A DNA stretch of 64,000 bases from positions 65,540 through 129,539 of the forward strand of contig JAWVCW010000022.1 of the NCBI GenBank assembly GCA_033857955.1, written 5' to 3'. This DNA is from Gaiellasilicea sp033857955 (GTDB taxonomy: Bacteria > Actinomycetota > Thermoleophilia > Gaiellales > Gaiellaceae). Of the stretch, positions 1-8,093 are shown one piece after another. How positions within the stretch are numbered: position 1 is the first letter of the stretch; every line of letters starts with the position of its first letter. The notes beneath the pieces were generated by a model. That model had not been told where the DNA came from. It ran no database searches and saw nothing but the letters and a program-made list of their open reading frames with translations. Position numbers and translations under genes: made by a program.

Positions 1-583
1 CATCCGGATGCGAGCCCTGGTCGGGATCGCTCTGCGGCGAGACGATCAAGAAGCTCATCTCCTCGCCGCCTGCGCGCGCCTTCTCGCGAATCCGATCGAG
101 CAGCGGTGCACCGAGCAACGTTTCGTTCGCGACGACGAGGATGTTCTGCGCGCCCGTCCGCGAAGCGACGTCCGAGACCACGTGCTCGACCGGACGATCG
201 CCGGCCGCCTTCCGGATCTCGTCGACCAGGTTGCGACGCCGCCACCCGGATTTGGCTTCGGGATGGGTGGAGACGACGAGCTCGTCGGGCTCCTCCATCG
301 CAATCGTGTCCTTGACCGCGGTGAGCGGGTCGTTGTCGACGACATGCCCCGAGGCGGGGATTCCGGCCTCACGGAACCGCTGAAGCGTCCGGTCGAGTCG
401 CCGGCCCGCTGCGGCTCGACGCGTGTTCTCGTACACCACGTACCCCTCACTGGGCGCATTCACCGGGGCGATCACGAGGACGAGCGCAGCGGTTCCCTCT
501 ACGCGCTTCCGCACGGCGTCGAGCAGCTCGTCGCCCGTCAGCGTCTCGTTCGCGACGACGAGGATCTTTCGCGGGTCGCTCAC
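1..583 (-). CDS. tandem-domain universal-stress-like protein (C-terminus cut by left edge)
   Basis: Reading from a GTG at 583 gives 194 residues before the window ends, so the C-terminus is missing. Two similar segments can be seen: near residues 6-15 KILVVANETL and again near residue 147 NILVVANETL, each followed by a helix and a hydrophobic strand ending in VIAPV or LIVSP. This looks like an internal duplication of an alpha/beta nucleotide-binding-like fold, as in universal stress proteins, but I cannot assign a family firmly. The GTG overlaps the ctaD stop as GTGA (580-583), so it is translationally coupled to the oxidase genes and probably co-transcribed with them. Function is inferred only. 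Confidence 0.7.
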   Translation of the reverse strand, partial: MSDPRKILVVANETLTGDELLDAVRKRVEGTAALVLVIAPVNAPSEGYVVYENTRRAAAGRRLDRTLQRFREAGIPASGHVVDNDPLTAVKDTIAMEEPDELVVSTHPEAKSGWRRRNLVDEIRKAAGDRPVEHVVSDVASRTGAQNILVVANETLLGAPLLDRIREKARAGGEEMSFLIVSPQSDPDQGSHPD

Positions 584-2535
584 CGTACGACCTCCTCCTC
601 ACCGGCGGCCCTCTCGCCGGTCGCACCGACGCCTCCGTTCAGCACCGCGTGCTTGGCGCCCGGGACGCCGTACTCGTAGGGGCTGCCGACGACTTGCGGG
701 ATCTCGTCGAAGTTGAAGACCGGCGGCGGCGAGCTCACCTGCCACTCGAGCGTCAGCGCGTTCCACGGGTTCGACGGCGCGATCGGGCCGCGCGTCCAGC
801 TGGTGATCATGTTGTAGAGGAAGACGATCGTGGACGCGCCGAGCAGGAACGAGAACATCGAGATCACCAGGTTCCAGTTCCCGAATTCGGCCGAGTAGTC
901 GGCCACCCGGCGCGGCATCCCCTGCAGCCCCACCCAGTGCATCGGGAAGAACGTGCCGTTGAAGCCGATGAACGTGAGCCAGAAGTGGAGCTTCCCCAGC
1001 CGTTCGTTGTACATCCGGCCCGTCATCTTCGGGAACCAGTAATAGATCCCGGCGAAGATGGTGAAGACCGAGCCGCCGAAGAGCACGTAGTGGATGTGGG
1101 CGACGATGAAGTAGGTATCCGAGGAGGCGATGTCGATCGGCACCGAGGCCAGGAAGATCCCCGAGAGGCCGCCGAGCACGAACATCGAGAGGAAGCCGAG
1201 CGCGAAGAGCATCGGCGTTCGGAAATGGAGCTTCCCCTCCCACATCGTCGCCAGCCAGGAGAAGATCTTGATCCCGGTGGGGACCGCGATGATCATCGAC
1301 GTGACCATCATCGGAACGCGTAGCCACGGCGCCAAGCCGGCCACGAACATGTGGTGCGCCCAGACCGAGAAGCCCAGCACGAGGATCGCCATCAGCGAGA
1401 GCGCCATCAGCCGATACCCGAAGACCGGCTTGCGGCTCATCACGGCGAGGACCTCGGAGATGATCCCGAAGCCGGGCAGCATCATGATGTAGACGGCCGG
1501 ATGCGAGTAGAACCAGAAGATGTGCTGGTAGCCGAGCGTGTACCCGCCCTCGGCGACGTTGAAGAAGTTCGTGTGCATGATCCGGTCGAACATCACGAAG
1601 AACTGGGAGCCGGCGATGAACGGCGTCGCGATCACAACGAGAAGCGAGGTCGTGAAGTTCGCCCACACGAGCAGCGGCATCCGCCAGAAGGTCATCCCCG
1701 GCGCACGCATCGTGATGATCGTGACCAGGAAGTTGAGCGCGGTCATGATCGACGAGGCCCCCGCCCACTGGACGCCCATGTTGAAGAACACCTGGCCGAG
1801 CGGCTGCTCCGAGGCAAGCGGTGCGTAGCTCGTCCAGCCGGTGGCGAAGGCGCCGCCCGGCGCGAGGAAGGCGCAGAGGAACATGATCCCCGCGATCGGG
1901 AGCAGCCAGAAGGAGAGCGCGTTCAGTCGCGGGAACGCCATGTCAGGCGCACCGAGCATCAGCGGCACGGCGAAGTTCGCGAGGCCGGCGAACGCGGGAA
2001 TGATGAACAGGAAGATCATCAGGGCCGCGTGCTCGGACACGAGCCCGTTGAAGGTCTGCGTATCGACGTATTGCATGTCCGGGTTGGCGAGCTCGGCGCG
2101 GAAGATCATCGCCATCAGCCCACCCGCGATGAAGAAGAAGAACGTCGTTACGAGGTACTGGACGCCGATCACCTTGTGGTCGGTGTTGACCTTGAAGTAG
2201 TCGCGCCAGCTGTAGGCCCCGTGGCTCGCGTGGTCGTCCACGCGCGTCGGGCGTCCCGAGATGTAGTAGAGCCAGTAGTCGAAGGCTCCGATTCCGGTGA
2301 GGAAGCCGATCGGCGACGTCGTCAGGAAGGCGACGACGGTAATCACCGCCCAGTCCCAGGTCGGCTCGTAGTGCCCGAGCCAGCGGAAGAAGACGACAAG
2401 CCCGGTGCCGATCGCCCAGAACAGCGGGGTCACCCAGGCCGCCCGGACGAACCCCGGCTGCGTCAGGTGCTGCAGGCCGCGCCGCGGCGGTGCCGGCGCG
2501 TGGTGGGCCTCGTGCGTGTGGACGACCTCGGTCAC
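580..2535 (-). CDS. ctaD: cytochrome c oxidase subunit I (A2-type haem-copper oxidase)
   Basis: Catalytic subunit of the terminal oxidase, which reduces O2 and pumps protons in the cytoplasmic membrane. Visible ligands are His169 (SEHAALMIF, low-spin haem), His345 and the cross-link Tyr349 (WFYSHPAVYI), His394/His395 (CuB), and His480/His482 (VAHIHYV). The YSHPxV motif in place of GHPEV marks the A2 subclass, in which the helix VI glutamate is replaced. At 651 residues it is longer than usual: about 110 residues with two extra hydrophobic segments (near 33-50 and 61-80) precede the usual first helix. The start is GTG and touches the ctaC stop (TAGTG). No subunit III gene follows. Confidence 0.95.
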   Translation of the reverse strand: MTEVVHTHEAHHAPAPPRRGLQHLTQPGFVRAAWVTPLFWAIGTGLVVFFRWLGHYEPTWDWAVITVVAFLTTSPIGFLTGIGAFDYWLYYISGRPTRVDDHASHGAYSWRDYFKVNTDHKVIGVQYLVTTFFFFIAGGLMAMIFRAELANPDMQYVDTQTFNGLVSEHAALMIFLFIIPAFAGLANFAVPLMLGAPDMAFPRLNALSFWLLPIAGIMFLCAFLAPGGAFATGWTSYAPLASEQPLGQVFFNMGVQWAGASSIMTALNFLVTIITMRAPGMTFWRMPLLVWANFTTSLLVVIATPFIAGSQFFVMFDRIMHTNFFNVAEGGYTLGYQHIFWFYSHPAVYIMMLPGFGIISEVLAVMSRKPVFGYRLMALSLMAILVLGFSVWAHHMFVAGLAPWLRVPMMVTSMIIAVPTGIKIFSWLATMWEGKLHFRTPMLFALGFLSMFVLGGLSGIFLASVPIDIASSDTYFIVAHIHYVLFGGSVFTIFAGIYYWFPKMTGRMYNERLGKLHFWLTFIGFNGTFFPMHWVGLQGMPRRVADYSAEFGNWNLVISMFSFLLGASTIVFLYNMITSWTRGPIAPSNPWNALTLEWQVSSPPPVFNFDEIPQVVGSPYEYGVPGAKHAVLNGGVGATGERAAGEEEVVR

Positions 2536-3539
2536 TAACTCCCCTTCTGTCCGTCGACCAGATACTGCACGAGCGCGTTCAACTGCTCGTCCGAGAGCGT
2601 TTTGCCGAAGGTGTTCGGCATCACGTCGGGTTGATAGCCCGCTGTCACGACCGCATTCGGATCGACGATCGACTCACGGATGAACTCCTCGAGCGGCTTC
2701 CCACCCTCGGGCTTGATCGCGTCCAGACTCGGTCCGACCTGTGCGTTGGTCCCAGCGGGGGTGAACGTGTGACAGGCTCCGCAGCCCGCGGACTTGAAGA
2801 TCGCCTCGCCGGAGTTCTGGTCGCCCCCGGCTCCGCCCGAAGCGGTCGCCAGGAACTTCTCGTATGCGGCGCGCTCCACCACGCGGACATGGGCTCGCAT
2901 CGTGGAGTGTCCGAGCCCGCAGAGCTCCGTACACATCAGCGCGAACTCCCCCGTCCGGTTCGGCGTGATCACGAGCGTGGTTTCGATTCCCGGAACGGCG
3001 TCGGACTTCTGACCGAACTCCGGCACCCAGAACGAGTGGATCACGTCGAGCGAGTGCAGCGTCAGCTTGACCGCCTGGCCGACGGGGAGCACGAGCTCGC
3101 CTGAGGTGACCTTGCTCTGGCCGGGGTACTCGAACTTCCACGCGAACTGCTGTGCGGTTACCGCGATCCGGAGCGGGTTCGGGCCGGCGTCATCGTTCTT
3201 CGCGAGCACGATTGCGCTGACGATCGAGATCGCGGTCACGAGCACGGCCGGGATCGCCGTCCAGACGATCTCGAGGCCCGTATGACCGTGGATCGGCGGC
3301 CCGTCCGAGTCGTCCTCGGGCTGCACGCGGAAGTTGAGCACCGAGTACACGATGGCCGCCGCCACGACGGCAAAGACGGCGATGCAGATGACCGTGGTGA
3401 ACCAGAACGTGAACTCGATCCGGTCCATCTCCTCGGAGGCGGACGTCGGCAGCCACGGCACGAGCACGGCGACCAGCGACGCCAGGATTCCCGCGAGGAC
3501 GCCGTAGATCGAGATGCGGACAATCGAGCCCCTGCGCAC
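2535..3539 (-). CDS. ctaC: cytochrome c oxidase subunit II with fused cytochrome c domain
   Basis: Electron-entry subunit of a caa3-type oxidase, 334 residues. The N-terminal part has three hydrophobic stretches (about 10-30, 44-66 and 90-112), the first probably a signal or anchor. The cupredoxin domain carries the CuA ligands His168, Cys203, Glu205, Cys207, His211 and Met214 (CTELCGLGHSTM). A C-terminal cytochrome c domain has CGACH (253-257) and a likely axial Met307. The fused haem domain means electrons can arrive from a bc complex or soluble carrier outside the membrane. The start is GTG. It is the first gene of the oxidase operon, divergent from the small DUF6458-type gene. Confidence 0.95.
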   Translation of the reverse strand: MRRGSIVRISIYGVLAGILASLVAVLVPWLPTSASEEMDRIEFTFWFTTVICIAVFAVVAAAIVYSVLNFRVQPEDDSDGPPIHGHTGLEIVWTAIPAVLVTAISIVSAIVLAKNDDAGPNPLRIAVTAQQFAWKFEYPGQSKVTSGELVLPVGQAVKLTLHSLDVIHSFWVPEFGQKSDAVPGIETTLVITPNRTGEFALMCTELCGLGHSTMRAHVRVVERAAYEKFLATASGGAGGDQNSGEAIFKSAGCGACHTFTPAGTNAQVGPSLDAIKPEGGKPLEEFIRESIVDPNAVVTAGYQPDVMPNTFGKTLSDEQLNALVQYLVDGQKGS

Positions 3540-3650
3540 CGCGGCGAGCCTACATCACGCCGTAACCGATCCGACGCACCCAACGTTAGTTACGTGGCCC
3601 CGGCATCGGGGTATCACGAATCACCAACTCCCCAACGAGGAGGACGAAGA

Positions 3651-3872
3651 ATGGGTCTTGGAGTGAGCATCTTTCTGATCGCCATCGGGGCGATCCTCAC
3701 CTGGGCCGTGAACGCCACGGTCTCAGGTCTCGAGCTCAACACGATCGGCGTCATCCTGATGGTCGTCGGGGCCCTCGGCCTTGTGCTCTCGATGATCTTC
3801 TGGTCGTCGTGGGGCGGCTTCGCCGGCGAACGGCGCAGGACCACCTACGTCGAGGACGGCCCGCGCTACTAG
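3651..3872 (+). CDS. DUF6458-type small membrane protein
   Basis: 73 residues with two membrane helices (about 3-22 and 29-51) and a polar C-terminal tail. The N-terminus MGLGVSIFLIAIGAI and the central NTIGVILMVVG segment match the DUF6458 family of short actinobacterial membrane proteins, whose function is unknown. The ATG at 3651 is chosen because a strong Shine-Dalgarno sequence (AACGAGGAGG) ends about 7 bases upstream; an open frame extends further 5' but has no support. It stands alone, divergent from ctaC, and a hairpin terminator follows about 55 bases after the stop. Confidence 0.8.
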   Translation: MGLGVSIFLIAIGAILTWAVNATVSGLELNTIGVILMVVGALGLVLSMIFWSSWGGFAGERRRTTYVEDGPRY

Positions 3873-3926
3873 TTCGCCGCGCAAGATGCCTGAAGGGGTC
3901 GCTTCGCGGCCCTGAGTTCTCACGTG

Positions 3927-3952
3927 AGAGGCGGCTCTAGGGCCGCCTCTTC
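3927..3952. terminator. hairpin terminator between convergent genes
   Basis: A perfect 9-bp stem (AGAGGCGGC at 3927-3935 pairing with GCCGCCTCT at 3942-3950) with a 6-base loop, followed on the plus strand by a pyrimidine-rich TCTCGTT tract. It lies between the 3' ends of the DUF6458-type gene and the minus-strand gene ending at 3962, so it may stop transcription from both sides. Confidence 0.65.
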
Positions 3953-3961
3953 TCGTTACTA

Positions 3962-4867
3962 CTAGGGCCACACGGAGGTCTCGGGCCGGACATCCAGCGC
4001 GCTCCCGTCGTGACACTGCCCGGTCCGGTACGCCGGAGGCATGTCCGGATAGCCCACGTCCCAGGCGAGTCCGGCCATCAGGTTCTCGTAGGAACGTGGC
4101 CGGCCGTCAGCGCGGACGAGATCGCGCACCCGCTGGATCGCCACGCACTCCACCTCCGCCTCACTCGCCCTCGGGCTGCGCAGATGCTCAGCCTCGTGCG
4201 CGAGCGTCACGAGCGCAACGGCGAGGTCGAAGCTCTCGGTATTGAGGTTCGGCGCGTAGTCGGTGCCGAAGAAGCGACGAAGTGGCTCGCAGATCTGCGG
4301 CGCCAGGTGGATGCGCCCACCCGCCTGATCCGCGAATCCGATCGGATAGAGCTCGTTCACCTGGACCAGGCTCCACTCTTCGCTCAGCTGCTCCCAGTCG
4401 ATGCTCGACCAGCACAGCACCTCGGGGTGCCGGCCGGCGAGCGGCGTTGCCCGAGCCGCGAGTTCTGGCGACCGCTCAGGCCTCGAGACTCGCATCCTCC
4501 GGTCGGTCAGGTCTGTGAGGACCAACCCGCGCACGTCGTACCAGTTCACGCTGCCGTCTCCCAGCTCCGAGCCGGCGATGGAGAACCGAAGCCGCCTGCA
4601 GCCGTCCAGGGCGATCCTCGCCGCCGGCACGAGCCGAGACGGCGGATCGCCGACCTCGTTCCTGTAGGCCCGCTCGCAATTTGCGCCGGGCAAGTAGTCG
4701 CCGCCGGAAAGACCGGCGTCGATCCGATCGCTCCACGCCGCGTAGCCCACAAGCCACGCGAGCTCGCGCTCGCGCTCGCGTGACTTCCACGGCTCCCAGG
4801 ACACAAGCCAGAGGAACGCCCCCACCGCGAGCAGCAAGCTGAACGTGACGCTGAGTGTCCGCGTCAC
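3962..4867 (-). CDS. membrane-anchored HExxH protein, putative zinc metallopeptidase
   Basis: 301 residues from a GTG at 4867 that overlaps the histidine kinase stop as GTGA. One N-terminal hydrophobic segment (about 6-24) is followed by a soluble domain predicted to lie outside the cell. Residues 224-228 read HEAEH in the context VTLAHEAEHL, a canonical HExxH zinc site. Glutamates at 236, 238 and 240 (SEAEVECVAIQ) are candidates for a third ligand, as in gluzincins. Four to five cysteines in the exported part could form disulfides. I do not recognise the family, and peptidase activity is inferred from the motif. Coupling to the upstream sensor kinase suggests a shared signalling role. Confidence 0.7.
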   Translation of the reverse strand: MTRTLSVTFSLLLAVGAFLWLVSWEPWKSRERERELAWLVGYAAWSDRIDAGLSGGDYLPGANCERAYRNEVGDPPSRLVPAARIALDGCRRLRFSIAGSELGDGSVNWYDVRGLVLTDLTDRRMRVSRPERSPELAARATPLAGRHPEVLCWSSIDWEQLSEEWSLVQVNELYPIGFADQAGGRIHLAPQICEPLRRFFGTDYAPNLNTESFDLAVALVTLAHEAEHLRSPRASEAEVECVAIQRVRDLVRADGRPRSYENLMAGLAWDVGYPDMPPAYRTGQCHDGSALDVRPETSVWP

Positions 4868-7740
4868 GCCAACGGCAGCTCGAACATGAAGGTCGAGCCG
4901 CGGCCCGGCTCCGACTCGACGCGCAGCCTGCCGCCCATCCGCCACACGATCTCGCGCGAGATGTAGAGGCCGAGCCCCGTCCCGCCGACGCCACGCGAGA
5001 GGTTCGGGTCGAGACGGAAAAACTTCTCGAAGATCCGCTCGTGCTCAGACGCCGGGATTCCGAGCCCTCGATCGCGGACGGCGAAGCGGGCGCGCCCGGC
5101 CTCCGACGTGATCTCCAGCTCGACGCGGCCGCCGCCCGGCGAATACTTGACGGCGTTTTCGACCAGGTTCACCAGCACCTGCCGCAGGCCGTCGGCGTCC
5201 GCCTGGACGTGCAAGGCGGACTCGGGGGCGGCCAGCACGAGCTCGATGTCGGGAGGCAGGTGCGTCTCGGCGGCGGCGAGGACAGCACGGGCGAGCTCCG
5301 TCGCGTCCGTGCGCCCGATCAAGACCTCTTCGGCGCCCGAGTCGAGCCGGCTTGCCAGCAGGATGTCGTTGACGATCCGCGCGAGCCGCTCGGACTCGCC
5401 GGAAATCACCTCGAGCATCCCCTCCTCCTGGTCGACGCTCAACGAGACGTCGTCGCGCCGCAACGTCATCGCCGCGCCGTAGATGGCGGCCAGCGGCGTG
5501 CGCAGCTCGTGCGAGACGGTGGAGACGAAATCGCTCTTCAGCTGCTCGACGGCCCGCTCCTCGGTCAGGTCCCGGAACGCGTACACGGTGCCCTGCGGAA
5601 AGTCGGCAGCGGTGAGCGAGAGCCAGAGCTCGCCTCTGAGCCCGATGAGCGGGAACGACTGCACCCGCTCGGTGGCCTGAGCGAGCGGCCACCCTTCGAG
5701 CACGTCAGCGGCCCGCCTTCCCGCGACCGCACGCTCCGCCAGGCCGGTGATGCGCTCGGCCGCAGGGTTCCAGAGCCGCACGATGCCGTCCCGGTCGACG
5801 AGAAAGACACCGTCGCCGACGAACTCGAGCGCCTGAGCGGCCTGGGCGCGGCGCTGCAGCTCGCCGACGAGCCGCGCGTTGTCCATCGCCACGGCGGCGC
5901 GGCGGGCCAGCTCCTTCGCGAGGTCGAGGTCGGGCTCCTCGAAGCGGTTCTCCTGGCGCGAGCCAAGGGTCAGCAGGCCGAGCGACTGGCCGCGCGCGAC
6001 GATCGGGACGAGCATCAGCGAGCGAGTGCCGATGGCCTCGAAGCTCGCCGGGTTGGCTCCGAAACGAGCGAGCTCCTCGTAGTACTCCAGGGAGACGGTG
6101 CTGAGCAGGACGGCCTCGGTCGACCGGAAAGCGTGCGCGAGCAATCCGGTGCCCTCGCCGGTGAGCGCAAAGGTGGACGGCAGCGCCTCGAGGAGCGGCT
6201 GCAGCTCGGGATCGTTGTTGACACAGGCGACGCGCACGAGCGAATCGTCCGAGGCGACGTAGACGTTGCAGGAGTTCGCAAGCCGGGGCACGGCCACCTG
6301 TGCGATCCGTGCCGCGATCTCGTCACGGTCGAGCGAGCTCGAGAAGAGCTCGCCGGCCTCCGCCAGCAGCCGCAGACGATCGTCCGCGCGCCGCCGATCG
6401 GTGACCTCCATGATCACGGCGCCGACGCCGATCACCTCGCCCTCGGCAGTGCGCACCGGGTAGTAGCTGGAGAGCCAGTGACGCCGCTCGCCGATGATCA
6501 GTGCGTCGTCGGCCGTGGATTCGGTGTGGACGAGCGGCTCACCCGACTCGAGCACCTTTCGGTAAAGCGGCATGAGGGTGGGCGCAAGGTTCGGGATCAC
6601 CTCCTCGAGCGTTCGGCCCACATGCTCCTCCGGCGTCATCCGGTTGACCGCGGCGAGCGCGTCGTTGACGCGGACGAAGCGCAGCTCGCGATCCCAGAAG
6701 CCGATCCCGACCGGGGCAGAGACGAGCAATGTGTCGAGTTGCGCATAGGACTCCTGCGCGGCTCCGAAGAGGCGTGCGTTGTCGATCGCAAGCGCAGCGC
6801 GCCGCGCAATCTCGTGCGCGAGCTCGAGGTCGGTCGTCCCGAATCGGCGTCCGGACTCGCCCGTCCCGAGCGAGATCGTCCCGAGCAACCGTCCTCGCGT
6901 CTCGAGCGGTACGACGATGTACGACATCGCGTCGAGTGCGTGATAGAGCGCGAGATGCTCGTCGTCGACAGCCGCGTGGGCGAGCGCCTCGCCGCGCGCG
7001 TCCTCGATCAGGACCGGCTTCCCGCTCGCGAGCACCTCCGAGACGGGATGCGACTCGTTGTCCTCCGGCGGGTAGCGGCGCCGCAGCTCACGCAGCAGCA
7101 CTTCGCGCTCGGGGTCTCGGTGCGAGATGACGACCTGCCGGAGGCTTGCTTCGTCCTCGACGATGGTGTCGACGATGCAGTAGTCGGCGATTCGCGGGAC
7201 GAGCAGGCGTCCCAGGTCGGCAAGCGTGGCCTCGTAGTCGAGCGAGGCGGACAGGAGGGTGCTCGCCTCGGCCAGGAAACGGATCCGCGCCTCGGCGCTC
7301 CGCTCCTCCGTGATGTCGTGGAAGACGTTGATCACGAGGTGCACGTCACCCGCGCTCGTCAGCAGCGGCGTCGAGCGGACGATCGACCATCGCTCCTCGC
7401 CCCCCGGAAGGATGCGATAGCCGAGGACACCCTCCTGCGGCGCCCGCTCGACGAACGCGAGCCGGTTCGGCAGCCGCACGACCGGCAGCGGCTCGCCGTC
7501 CTCACCGATGATCTCGAACCGTTCGAGCAGCTCCGGCCCCGAGAGCCGGAGCAGCTCCTCGCTCGACTCCAATCCGCAGAGCCGCGCCGCCGCGTCGTTC
7601 GCGAAGACGAGCCGGCCGTCCGGGCCCTGGGCGGTGATCCCGTCGGCGACGTTGCGGAGGATCGATGCCAGCTCCTCCGGCGAAGCGGGAACGTCTGCGG
7701 GCTGCGCGGTGCCGCTCTGAGGCTGGCTCAATCGATCCAT
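4864..7740 (-). CDS. multi-PAS/GAF sensor histidine kinase
   Basis: 958 residues with no evident transmembrane segment, so probably a cytoplasmic sensor. Domain order: PAS (about 20-145), GAF (155-325), PAS (330-450), GAF (455-625), PAS (630-730), HisKA with phospho-acceptor His744 in STVSHELRTPL, then HATPase_c with N box (LVNLVENAVKYSP), G1 (DRGLGIP) and G2 (GGTGLGLYISREI). Both GAF domains end in a similar A(A/V)A(I/M)DNARL helix, which suggests the PAS-GAF unit was duplicated. Ligands are unknown. No response regulator is adjacent; the only coupled partner is the downstream HExxH protein. Confidence 0.93.
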   Translation of the reverse strand: MDRLSQPQSGTAQPADVPASPEELASILRNVADGITAQGPDGRLVFANDAAARLCGLESSEELLRLSGPELLERFEIIGEDGEPLPVVRLPNRLAFVERAPQEGVLGYRILPGGEERWSIVRSTPLLTSAGDVHLVINVFHDITEERSAEARIRFLAEASTLLSASLDYEATLADLGRLLVPRIADYCIVDTIVEDEASLRQVVISHRDPEREVLLRELRRRYPPEDNESHPVSEVLASGKPVLIEDARGEALAHAAVDDEHLALYHALDAMSYIVVPLETRGRLLGTISLGTGESGRRFGTTDLELAHEIARRAALAIDNARLFGAAQESYAQLDTLLVSAPVGIGFWDRELRFVRVNDALAAVNRMTPEEHVGRTLEEVIPNLAPTLMPLYRKVLESGEPLVHTESTADDALIIGERRHWLSSYYPVRTAEGEVIGVGAVIMEVTDRRRADDRLRLLAEAGELFSSSLDRDEIAARIAQVAVPRLANSCNVYVASDDSLVRVACVNNDPELQPLLEALPSTFALTGEGTGLLAHAFRSTEAVLLSTVSLEYYEELARFGANPASFEAIGTRSLMLVPIVARGQSLGLLTLGSRQENRFEEPDLDLAKELARRAAVAMDNARLVGELQRRAQAAQALEFVGDGVFLVDRDGIVRLWNPAAERITGLAERAVAGRRAADVLEGWPLAQATERVQSFPLIGLRGELWLSLTAADFPQGTVYAFRDLTEERAVEQLKSDFVSTVSHELRTPLAAIYGAAMTLRRDDVSLSVDQEEGMLEVISGESERLARIVNDILLASRLDSGAEEVLIGRTDATELARAVLAAAETHLPPDIELVLAAPESALHVQADADGLRQVLVNLVENAVKYSPGGGRVELEITSEAGRARFAVRDRGLGIPASEHERIFEKFFRLDPNLSRGVGGTGLGLYISREIVWRMGGRLRVESEPGRGSTFMFELPLA

Positions 7741-7900
7741 CCGCTCGAATAATGCCTTCGCGCCAAAAACTCAGCGGGCCGCATTCAGCGAGCCCCGCAA
7801 GCAGCCCCCGTTGGGCCTTCGTGCCCTAAGCACACCAGCTCCCGCTGAGCGAGCCCCGATCCCGACCCCACGTAGCTTCAAGGGGTCTTCCGCGGCCGGG

Positions 7901-7918
7901 AATCCGCTCCTGCGGATT
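7901..7918. terminator. possible hairpin downstream of tRNA-Lys
   Basis: AATCCGC (7901-7907) and GCGGATT (7912-7918) form a 7-bp stem with a 4-base loop, 22 bases beyond the tRNA 3' end on the minus strand. There is no T-run, so the terminator role is a guess. The rest of 7741-7939 shows no gene; it holds two copies of GCGAGCCCCG. Confidence 0.3.
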
Positions 7919-7939
7919 TCCGGCCCTGCGCCACAAGCA

Positions 7940-8012
7940 TGGGCCGTGCAGGGATCGAACCTGCGACCTTGGGATTAAGAGTCCCCTGCTCTACCAGCTG
8001 AGCTAACGGCCC
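7940..8012 (-). tRNA. tRNA-Lys (anticodon CTT)
   Basis: On the minus strand a 73-base cloverleaf starts GGGCCGTTAGCTCAG and ends with ACGGCCC plus discriminator A. The 7-bp acceptor stem is perfect. The D-loop has TAGCTCAGCTGGTAGAGCA, the anticodon loop is CTCTTAA (anticodon CTT, Lys), and the T-arm has GGTTCGATCCC. The CCA end is not encoded. No integrase gene or att-like duplication is seen beside it. Confidence 0.97.
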
Positions 8013-8093
8013 CGCGGCGAAGGATAGTAGCCAGATGGCGCAACACGTTCGGCCCCGCCGAGGTCGACCCCCTCTCTGTACGATTCCGCGCCG

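Noticed and set aside
4855..7752. 965-codon open frame on the plus strand, antisense to the histidine kinase
   Set aside because: Arg/Asp/Glu-rich low-complexity translation with no domain; it is the mirror of GC-biased third positions in the real kinase gene.
7940..8012. tRNA-Lys as an integration site
   Set aside because: No integrase, no repeated tRNA 3' end, and flanking genes look chromosomal.
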